In this document: positions 55,440-64,000 of the stretch, one piece after another
Numbering within the stretch: position 1 is the first letter of the stretch
How the letters are laid out: the number at the start of each line of letters is the position of its first letter
Source: Amorphophallus konjac
Taxonomy: Eukaryota > Streptophyta > Magnoliopsida > Alismatales > Araceae
Length of the DNA: 64,000 nucleotides
Assembly (NCBI GenBank): GCA_022559845.1
Contig: CM040118.1
Location: 449,498,053-449,562,052, forward strand
Direction: 5' to 3'
Notes under the pieces: generated by a model
Told to the model about the DNA's origin: nothing
The model's input: only the letters and a program-made list of their open reading frames with translations
The model's database searches: none
Program-made: the position numbers and the translations under genes

Positions 55440-56241
55440 AACGCTATTTCTGTATTTAAACCTCCTCTGTGCTATCTTCTTGTAGCTTTGTATACACATA
55501 CTACCCCTTTATGGACAGATATAAATGTCCTTGCAACAAGAGGTTTTGTTTTTATACAGTAAACACCATGGTGCTCTCTCCTAAAATCTCCATTTATGGA
55601 GAGGAAAATTAATAAGAAGAGCTTGAGCAATCTACAAACACCTTTTTTTCTTTTTTTGTGAATTCCTATTTGTGAATTGAAATGCCAATTGAAGATCTTT
55701 TTTGCATCCCTCCATTCTCCACAGGTTGATCACTCGGAAATCTGCATTTCTATGCCCATAGAAATTTCCTTTGTAGCCTCTGTATCGGTAGGTGAATGAT
55801 CTTTGAGAACTGCTGCATCATTGGTTGAAAAAGAAAGAAAGAAAGAAAGAATTGTTGTGGTTGTATATTTTATTCCTCAAATGCTATGCATTTACTCTCT
55901 CTACCGAGTGTATATACTTTTGCAAAAGTTCTACTGGGTGTATTGATACGTAACATGGCTAGAGAAGCAATGGATCGAGAAGAGAAAAGAAGCTCAAGAC
56001 AGTCGTGAGCAGTTGGAAAGGGAAGCCAGTTTACAAGCGGACATGTGAAGACGAGTTGTGGAAGTTCTTGGTGTTAAGACCGGTTCTATGGTCACTAACG
56101 GTAGAGCCGACAGACCAGCAGAAATGAGATTGTAATGACATGAGATGAGAAAAAAAAGGTAGTAAATGAAGAGGAATTCATGTGATTGTGGCTGTAATAC
56201 CCTGGGAATTTAGCTGTAATGGAAATTGGGGAGTGGGATCC

Positions 56242-56249
56242 TATAAATA
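56242..56249 (+). promoter_or_regulatory. TATA box, copy B
   Basis: TATAAATA, same position relative to the short ORF as in copy A (2061-2068). Confidence 0.5.
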
Positions 56250-56319
56250 GGGGTGTTTTGTACCTGAGCGGGATCATTGGATAATATCATTTTTCAGTTT
56301 CTTACCATTCTTCTTTGCC

Positions 56320-56448
56320 ATGTCCTCTTCCGCTCCTGCTGCTTCTTCTCTCCCTCCGTCTACTTCTGCTGCTACTCTGTTTTCCTCTTCCTCTTCTTGC
56401 TCTACTCTCAATTCCTCTGGAGTTCTTGATGCTTTCCCTCCTCTATAG
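56320..56448 (+). CDS. Short Ser/Ala-rich ORF, copy B
   Basis: Counterpart of 2139-2267, with the same ATG, 42-codon frame and stop codon (56446-56448). The frame continues open after the stop to a gag|gtaacatg donor near 56541. Shared lesion and shared promoter indicate the ORF was already in this state before duplication. Function unknown. Confidence 0.33.
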   Translation: MSSSAPAASSLPPSTSAATLFSSSSSCSTLNSSGVLDAFPPL

Positions 56449-56619
56449 AAAGCCCCGAGTGGGAAGAAATTTGTTGCAGCTACTCTTGTCTCACATTGTT
56501 TTGTCATCTCTAATGAGGTCCAAGGCAAGAATCCAAGAGAGGTAACATGTATATGTTAATTAACAACAGATGATGCATCAACACTTTTTTCAATAAATGG
56601 GTTATGTGTATGTTTTCAA

Positions 56620-57139
56620 TGTTGGGTGGTATGAGAGGATTTAGAGAGGGGGTGAATAGATCCGGCACCTAATTTTTCGATGCAAGAGAAGACCAGCAGG
56701 AACCAGTAAGACAGTGAAACCAAGATTCAAACACGATCCTATTCTAGTGCAGGACGTCACAAGAAACACAAGGCTGCGAGGAAGCTTAATCAAGACAAAA
56801 ACACCTGTGAAGGGGACAGAAGAAATGGAGTGCACTCAACCAACACCACCAGAGATTTTTACGGTGGTTCGGCTGCTACCTAGCACGCCTACGTCCACCC
56901 CTCACCAACCCGGTGAAACTTCCTGTTGACAAACAGACAGCTTAACCGCTGATCCACAACTTCGAGGGAATAAATCTCTTACAACAGCTGAGCCTCACAG
57001 TTTGCTACCGCTGAGCCTCACGGCTTGCTACCGCTAATTCACAGCTTCACGACGGGGACGACGCCCCACACACAAAGGAGTAGAAGTAAAAAGAAAAACA
57101 AAAAACAAAAAACACAAATGCAAAGAGGAGCAAGACACT
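56620..57139 (-). repeat. Partial copia-type LTR (Sirevirus-like)
   Basis: Starts TGTTGGGTGG. Like the Sirevirus LTR it has a gagggggtgaatagat motif within the first 50 bp, and later acggtggttcgg and cctacgtccacccctcacc. No PBS precedes it, so it is a 3' or solo LTR. The CACTA-type terminus at 57140 cuts it. Confidence 0.6.
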
Positions 57140-57536
57140 CACTACAACAAAACTGACTTTTACCTACATTTTTAAAACATAGGTATAGGTCCAAAAAAAC
57201 GTAGGTAAAGCCTTTACCTACGTTTCCTTGCCACACTTTGAAAACGTGACGCTTACTCGCGTGACTATAGATATACATTGGCCTATACCTACACTTTAGA
57301 AGCGTAAGAATAGTCCAATAGAAGCGTAGGTAAAAATCCTCTATATACACGCAAATAAAAAGGACATACCTACATTTCTGAAAACGTAAGTACTACCATT
57401 TGCCATGTAGTAGAAGAAACGTATGAATAAGGATTAACATCATTTTTAAAAAACGTAGGAAAATGATTTAACATCAATTAATAAAAAATGTAGGAATATG
57501 TTATCTTTTTTAAAAAAAAATTATTAGTATCTGCGC
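57140..57536 (+). mobile_element. CACTA (En/Spm) transposon end with subterminal repeats
   Basis: Begins CACTACAACAAAACTG, the standard plant CACTA terminal inverted repeat, after the 3 bp act. Subterminal direct and inverted units of acctacgttt / aaacgtaggta type follow up to about 57480, where CACTA transposase normally binds. No matching right terminus was seen before the Tat sequence begins near 57537. No transposase is present. Confidence 0.75.
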
Positions 57537-58253
57537 TCTCATCATAGTGTCATGGTAAGGAATTAATTCCTGCTTGCGAACATCATAGTCGCCTGTCACT
57601 TGTCGTACGACAAGCTGCGAATCCCCATAAACTTTAATGCATTTGACATCCATTTCAAGAGCTAGTTGAAGTCCAACAATTAATGCTTCATATTCTGCTT
57701 CATTATTCGTCAAGGGTTTCATGAGGGCACAGGAGTTGTGTAGAATCCCTCCATGAGGAGTCACAAAGACAATGCCTGCCCCTGAGGTGAGGGTTGTAGT
57801 ACCATCCGACTTCTTGACTGTTCGGGAGGCACCATCAAAGTAAAGCTCCCAACAGGGGATATCAATTGCAAAGGCATCTTCTTCTTTTTGTAATGACGTA
57901 TCTTCAATGTGGCATTCTGTTCCCAATTGGGACAGGAGTGTTTCTTCATCAGGGAGCTCAATATTGAGAGGTGAGTCCGCTGGGACTGGATGTGCTGCGA
58001 GAAATTCTGCCATTCCTTGTCCTTTAATTGCTTTTTGTGGGACAAAGGTTATGTCAAACTCCACGAGGAGTAACGCCCATTTTCCCAGTCTCCCTGACAG
58101 TGCGGGTTGTTTAAGAAGAAATTTGAGGGGGTCACATTTTGAAATTAACTCCACCTGATGGGAGAGGAGGTAATGCCTCAACTTCTGCACGGCGAATACC
58201 AACGCCAGACATACTTTCTCCATTGGAGAATAACGGTGCTCGGGACCAACCAA
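57537..58253 (-). CDS. pol: RNase H domains of the second Tat element, partial
   Basis: Encodes the end of the first RNase H (EKVCLALVFAVQKLRHY, LSGRLGKWALLLVEFDI) and most of the second RNase H (LYFDGASR, NNEAEYEALIVGLQ, GDSQLVVRQVTGDYDVRKQEL). It then breaks off near 57537 at the CACTA-like sequence. Close in sequence to 18077-20137 but a different family member. An in-frame tga at 58315-58317 separates it from the RT part. Confidence 0.85.
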
Positions 58254-58316
58254 CTTCCTGCTAAGGTAGTATAACGGCTGCTCCTTGCCTTCTTCATTTA
58301 TTTGTGCCAGTAAGGC

Positions 58317-58766
58317 TCACAAAGAAGCGTCCATGGCAGCAATATATAATATGAGTGGCTTTCTCTTGACTGGCGCTCCCAACACCGGGGGAGTAAGAAG
58401 GTATTCTTTGATTTGTTCCAGTGCATGCTGACATTCCTGGTCCCATACGAATGGTGCGCCCTTTTTCGTCAATTTCCTAAAAGGGGCACATCTTCCCGAG
58501 AGGTTGGATATGAAGCGCCTGATGTAGGCTAGCCTTCCCTGGAGGGACCTTAATTCGGTTATGTTCTTAGGAGGTGGCAACTCCTGAATGGCCTTGATTT
58601 TATCAAGGTCTATTTCTATTCCCCAGTATCTGACAATAAAGCCGAGAAACTTGCCACTTAAAACGCCAAAAGCGCACTTCATGGGGTTCATCTTGAGTTG
58701 ATATTGCCGATCTCTTTTAAAGACCCGGCGTAAGTCGACCAAGTGATCGCCCTTTTTTTTCCTCAT
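58317..58766 (-). CDS. pol: RT thumb/connection of the second Tat element, truncated
   Basis: Starts at HLVDLRRVFKRDRQYQLKMNP, which lies after the catalytic YIDD in the family. It continues through GKFLGFIVRYWGIEID and RSLQGRLAYIRRFISNLSGR to LILYIAAMDASL. The palm with its catalytic residues is missing. Unrelated T-rich sequence abuts at about 58755, a deletion or rearrangement breakpoint. Confidence 0.85.
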   Translation of the reverse strand: MRKKKGDHLVDLRRVFKRDRQYQLKMNPMKCAFGVLSGKFLGFIVRYWGIEIDLDKIKAIQELPPPKNITELRSLQGRLAYIRRFISNLSGRCAPFRKLTKKGAPFVWDQECQHALEQIKEYLLTPPVLGAPVKRKPLILYIAAMDASL

Positions 58767-61700
58767 TTTGTTTCGTTTTTTTTGATCTCATCTTTTTTTT
58801 CATTTTTTCTCTCTCATAACGACCTCCGTGGCGTAGAAGTCAAGCATTGAGAGAGTTAAGGTGGGGTAAAGGATTAGAATTGGGGTTGACTAACCTTTGT
58901 GGTTTGGAAGTCAAGGATTAGAATTGAGGTTTAGAGTTTATGGTGGGTGGCCTTAATGGTTTGAGGGCCAACGGAATTTGGGATTTGAGTTTGGATTTTG
59001 GTTGACTTTTGGGTTTTGAAACTTGGCATACATATGCGGCTTGAAGACCGAGAAATGGAGTTGGCTAACCTTCGTGATTTGGAAGCTGAGGATAGCACTG
59101 AGGGTTTGGCTGACTTTTGTGATTTGGAAGCCAAAAGTTAAAATTTGGGTGAATTCTTCTGAGACTTGTGATTTGATGGTTTTGATAATGTGTTCGCCAT
59201 GGTGGGACAAAATCATCGGACAAAGGATGTTTGAGATGGTAGTCCATATGAGGATGCGTTCCTACTTTCTTCTTCTTCTTTTCTCTTTTTTTTTCTTCTT
59301 TTTTTTTCACATTACCAGCTCCACAGCCCTTTCGGGTTTTCGCCGAAACTGGCCCCCTTTAGCTTTTTCCAGTGCGCCTTTTCAGGTTTTCACATTGAGA
59401 GGTTACCCATTTTTGCCTGAAGCGCCCTTTCGGGTTTTCACTCTAGCCGGGTTTTATGACCTTTTTGCCCTTAGGCAACCAACAAGTTGGGTGCCCAAGT
59501 CCGTCGAGGCACCTCAATTTTAAGCCCCATTTTTTTCTTTTTTTTTTTATGTTGTTGCTTCGGGTGGCGTTGTTGCTTGACGTTGTCGTTGGGACAAAGT
59601 GTCTGAATTTCCATTGATCCTCCACCATAAGGAAGATGTGGGGCCAATGACTTGTAAGCTTTTGGGTTTTGGAATGGTAATTGACCGAGAAGGGGTTTGG
59701 GCACCATAACTTTGGGTTTCTCTCTTTTTTTTTGTTTACTGACTCGAAAGGTTTAGACGACAAGAAATTGGTTTTGTTTTGTGATTGTTGACCCGGAAGG
59801 GGTTTTGAACCAATGATTTGGGTTCTGTCTCTTTTTCTGTGGTGATCCAAGGACGGCTTGGGTAATCAAGGAGTTAATTTTGATGGTGGCTGAACCGAAG
59901 GGGTTTTAAACCAAGGATTTGAGTTTCGTTTTGGATGGTTATTGACCCGAAAGGAAATCAAGGGTTTGGGTTTTGGTGCATTTGTTCTCCCTTCTAACCA
60001 TGATAGGACAGGATTTTCGGGTGGAGGATAACCACGATGCTGGTTCATGATGATTGCTGAAAACATATTTTCTTTTTTTTCTTCTTTTTTTTCTTTCTTT
60101 CTTTTTTTTTTCACCTTACCAACCCCAGCGCCCTTTCGGGTTTTCGCCGAAGTTGGCCCCCTTTAGCTTTTTCCAACGCGCCCTTTCGGATTTTCACGCT
60201 GAGGGGTTACCCAATTTTGCCTGAGACGCCCTTTCGAGTTTTCACCTCAGCCGAGTTTTTTTGGCCTTTTTACCCTCAACCATCCCTGTGATGGGAATGG
60301 CTAAGTCCACCGGGGCACCTCTATTTTAAGCCCCTTTTTTTCTTTTTTTTTTTTGAACTTTGGATTTGAGCTCTGACAAAGTGATGATCCAACTGAGGTT
60401 GGATCATATAACAGATGTAGCTTCAACTTCACATGCTTTTCAATGAGTGAAAGGAAGGGTCACTCCATCTCTCTTTTTCTTCTTCGTAGAGGGATTTCCT
60501 TTTCCAGGGATTTCCATGGCAACTGCCTATTCAACTTTGCTTCTATACATTTCTTTTTAGACGCTTCTTTCATGTTTTTCTCCTCCTCAGCTTGCACTTC
60601 ATTTCAAGAGGACTGACTGTTTGACGACTGAGTTGGGTGGAATTCGCCCCCCCCCCCCCCCCAGATGAAATTTTCGCTTTGAGCTTCTGCCTTGAAAGGC
60701 CTAGGCCAAGAGTGCTTCTTTTTTTTTCTTTTCATTTTTTCTTTTTTCTTCTTTCTCTGGGAAAAATTTTGGTAGGGAATCTTATAGCCTCCCTGTGGAC
60801 AGCGGAGAGAGAAGTTGACGCCCGAAGTTGGTTTGGAGCCACAGGCACATGTTTAGGCTTGAAGTTAGATTCAGATACCAAAGAAGGGGTTTAATAGCAA
60901 AGGATGGCTTCTAGCCCAAAGTGGGTGAAGACCTGAAATTGGCAATTTGGCGTTTGACACCAATTTGGTACCAAAGCATGGGTTGGATCTCATGCATAGA
61001 TGGCTTGATGTCAGGCAGAGATGTTTGGAGCCTTTTCGACCACTGGCGGTTTTGGGATAGACTCCACTGACAGAGTGTTGAAATCGGAAAGGAAAAAGAC
61101 AGAGGTCCCCCTTGAATCTGCCTTCTTGGGTCTGCCAGTGGTTTTACTTCGTCTCTTTTTTTCTTCAGACTTGTATTTCTGTCTTCACTTAGAGTTTTGC
61201 TTGGAGCTTTCTTCCCGGACTGGCCTTTCTGGCTTTGCCTGTGACTTGGCTTGGAGCCTTCTGCTTTGGACTTCTGATCGGGCTGTTGCTTGCCGGAGTT
61301 ACCTTGCTTGAGGTTTCGCCTGGGATTTTACTCGAAGCATTATTTAGTGCTTTACCCCTACCTTTTCTTGGAGTTTCCTTTGCCAGATTTGCAATTTTGT
61401 CTTCCTTCTTCCCTTTTCTTTATCTATTCTTCTTCCTTTTCTGCCTCATGTCATGTCTTGAGGGAAAGGAGAATCTATTTTGGGGCTGATTGGAACATGC
61501 CCCTAGGGTTGAAATTCCTGCCTCAAGTTCTTGCCTTAGAAGGATTAGATTCTTCGAGGCCTCTTTCACTCAGTTGGCCTTTTGTTGTTGCACTTGTACA
61601 GTTTGTGATGTTTCATTGTTGTTGACCTTTCTTGGCAATTTCTTTGTCCGGATTGGCTTTTTGTATCTTTAGATCAGCAACCTATGTAGGATGGCATGCT

Positions 61701-62862
61701 CAGGCACGGTATTTGAAGAAGGGATAGCCCATGTTTGCTTCTGTGAGTGACTTTGGGACATGTTTTATCTTTTCCTCTTGGGGGTTATGAACCCGAGCCA
61801 GTGAGTGCCCCTAGCTGGTTCAAAGTCGACACCTGGGACGAGGAAGCCCCAAGGTTATCAGTCTCCTTAGTTCAGATTGCGTCTGAAGAATGAAGAACTT
61901 TTCTAGACTTCTTTTTCCTTTGCCCCCGATGATGATTGATGGAGGGTTCACGGATCTTGGATTGTCAACTTCTTGGCTTGTTGCTAGAATGGCAACTGGG
62001 CAGATTGAACTACCCTAGCCTTTCTGATTGCTCATGTCTCCTCCTTGGTGACCCATACTTGATTGATAAAAAGTTGTTCCATGGAATCGCCCCTTCGCCC
62101 ACTTAAGAGCTTTGGCTTGCCGTCGGCACATCCTTTTTTTGTGAGACTTGGACGCCCGCTTTTTCCATGTTTGCCTTAACTTGATGTAGACGGCAATAGG
62201 ATTGCCCCCTTGACCAGACTTGGAGGCTTTGACTTTCCACCGGTGCGCTGGCTTCAGACACGAAGCCTAGCCGTAGGCTTCTTTCATCTCTTCCTTGGCT
62301 TAGCATATTCGACCAGGCATTGTTATGAGATCGGCTCCCCTCCATCTTGCCGATCGTATTCCTTTTCGTCGATAAAGGCCAATCTTGCCAGTTTTGGGTA
62401 AACCATAACAGGTTTTTCTACCAAGGTGGCAACATTGCCCCCGGCTAGCAGGAACAACATATGGATTTTGTTGGCACTTAGTCTTCAAGGGGAGTCTTCA
62501 CTTTGATGTTCCGAGTAACGATAGTCATGGACAGGACGATGTTGCCCCCTGTTGGCAATAGTAGCTTTGGACATGTGTTATGTTGACATTTGGGCTTCGA
62601 AAGGAAGTGCTTAACCTTGATGCCCCCGGCGACAGCAATGACGACCGACACCTATTTGTAGGAGAAGCCTTAGATGTATGTTGACATTTGGGACTTTGAA
62701 AGGGACCGCTTAACCTTGATGCCCCCGATAACTTTAACTTTAATGCCCCCGGCGACATCAATGACGTCGGGAATCTTCAGAACTTCTTGCAAGAGTGTGA
62801 AGGAGTCACAACCTTCATCGAGACTAGGCAATTCTTCGACAAAGAGATGAAAGGTAGGAAAA
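58767..62862 (-). other. Internal region of the second Tat element, no gag found
   Basis: About 4.1 kb between RT remnant and PBS, T-rich on the plus strand, with only short frames. It contains two copies (about 59260-59530 and 60060-60350) of a T-tract plus cgccctttcgggttttcgcc block. The block matches the GTGAAAACCCGAAAGGGCGC cluster that lies near the 3' end of the big Tat element. Near the PBS, a ttgatgcccccggcgac-type unit recurs (62617, 62718, 62741). Gag, protease and the N-terminal RT are absent, so the element is internally rearranged. Confidence 0.6.
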
Positions 62863-62880
62863 GTCCCACCGGACGTGCCA
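62863..62880 (-). other. Primer-binding site of the second Tat element
   Basis: Reads TGGCACGTCCGGTGGGAC on the minus strand, one transition from the PBS at 11490-11507, 3 bp from the LTR. Confidence 0.85.
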
Positions 62881-62883
62881 GTC

Positions 62884-64000
62884 TGTTTACACGCGGAATT
62901 TTTAGACATCCGTTTCGTCGGATGGATGTGCGTATATTTTGACATATTTGTTAATTCCGCGCTTTTGGATTTATCAGACGATTTAGGTTCGTGTACAGGA
63001 CTTTTCCCCACCGACCGGAGTCGGTGTTAATTTACATCGGTACAAGTCCGAACACCTTTGATTAATTGCCGAAGAACGTCTCTTGCCTCTATGCATTGTG
63101 ACATTAATGATCTTGATGATCTCTCATGACGGGTACATACTCTTGCAAAGAAATTTGGAGACTTCATTTCTTTGAACACATGTAATTTGAATTACAATCG
63201 GTCTTTCAAGACCTTTACATATAGTCCCGATTGTGTAATCGTGTCTTCAGGATAACATCCGGTTGCAACCAGTGCTTTTGAATTTGCTTCAATCTACATT
63301 TAGATCTTTGAATTTACTTTCGTCTTGATCAGGTTGTTGTATTTACTTTTGTCCCCTGATCGGACGATTGAACTTGGATTCCATCACGATCGAACCGTTG
63401 GATTGCCAAGATGATCACTGTCGGTCCGTCGGAATCGCTTCGTAATCATAATCACTCATTTTTTTTATTGTGATCAGACCCTTAAGTTGGCTTGGTGTCC
63501 ATAAAGGACATTCCCACTTGAGGCAGGATATATTTGTAATTTTCCCTCCATCAGGGTATTTTTGCAGCTTTCCCAAACATTGGGATGTTATTAGAATTTC
63601 TGACACTTTCTGAATATTTCCACCCTTGTTCGGAAATAGCCCTGCCATTTCCCGACTTCTTGGGCATTTTCATTACTTTTGACTTCTCAGAGCATATTTG
63701 ACATTTCTTGACTTCTTGGAGATCGCCCCGTCATTTAACTTCCTGGGCGTTCTTTGACTTCATTTCTTGACTTCTCGAGAATAACCCCGTCATTCGACTT
63801 CTTAGGTATTCCTTGTCTTAATTTTTGGACTTCTCGAGAATAGCCCTGTCATTGGACTTCCCGGGTATTCCTCGTCTTCATTTCTGGAGTTCTCGGAAAT
63901 AACCTGGTCATTCGACTTCTTGGGTATTTCTTGTCTTAATTTCTGGACTTCTCGAAAATAACCCCGTCATTTGACTTCTTGGGTATTCCTTGTCTTAATT
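62884..64000 (-). repeat. 5' LTR of the second Tat element, runs off the window
   Basis: Starts TGTTTACACGCGG. On the minus strand its terminal 250 bp share islands with the big Tat LTR: ttcggcaattaatcaa, gatgtaaat, cacgaacc ... atcgtctga, and a terminal hairpin. The window ends before the other LTR boundary. Confidence 0.8.
63690..64000. repeat. 59-60 bp tandem repeat in the second Tat LTR
   Basis: At least four diverged units of the type gacttctcgagaataaccc, then cgtcattcgacttcttgggt, then attccttgtcttaatttctg. The array continues past the window end. Confidence 0.88.

Larger units (their letters stand above)
54706..56585 (+). repeat. Segmental duplication, copy B, second part
   Basis: Continues copy B after the insertion and matches about 604-2404. 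It carries a 74 bp tandem duplication not present in copy A. Confidence 0.93.

Overview
The window is nuclear DNA of a flowering plant. It is almost entirely nested LTR retrotransposons, with tRNA primer sites, spliceosomal introns, a PPR pseudogene and CACTA-type ends. There is no intact host gene. Element boundaries were set by eye from TG...CA ends, primer-binding sites (PBS), polypurine tracts (PPT) and target-site duplications (TSD). The species cannot be named from the sequence.

Layout. (1) 1-7030: old host-derived DNA. It holds a broken exon, a PPR pseudogene, a conserved TATA box with a short ORF, a 2.9 kb near-perfect palindrome at 2414-5347, and a small foldback element. (2) 7031-46121: one giant Ty3/gypsy element of the Tat lineage (Retand/Ogre-like), with 4.46 kb LTRs and the 5 bp TSD gtgac. 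It spans 39.1 kb here, or about 29.3 kb without its nested insertion. Going left to right it carries the 5' LTR, PBS, a leader ORF, gag, protease, a second copy of the gag zinc module, RT with two RNase H domains, and integrase. Next comes a long region whose genes run antisense, then tandem arrays, PPT and 3' LTR. (3) 22567-32396: a young Sirevirus (Ty1/copia) on the minus strand, TSD gacct, inserted in the last exon of the antisense gene. (4) 46127-56585: a second copy of the region-1 sequence in direct orientation. A gag-only, large-LTR non-autonomous element (47516-54700, minus strand, TSD aaagg) sits inside its PPR pseudogene. (5) 56620-64000: a partial copia LTR, a CACTA-type terminus, and a rearranged second Tat element on the minus strand whose LTR runs off the window.

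The most interesting item is the antisense gene of the big Tat element. A 929-codon first exon encodes a plant-mobile-domain (PMD) protein. Six short introns (78-96 bp) follow, all with GT...AG borders and matching phases. They link it to acidic/proline-rich exons and a C-terminal coiled-coil-like exon, giving a predicted protein of about 1,740 residues. Two of the exons are tandem duplicates. This copy is dead: two in-frame stops, one frameshift and the Sirevirus insertion. The exon architecture is still fully readable.

Sense coding in the Tat element is also decayed, with several stops and frameshifts, so mobility would have required proteins from another copy. The LTRs are mosaics of short repeats sharing a GGCACRCC core. 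The same core reappears in an array upstream of the antisense gene and in the PBS.
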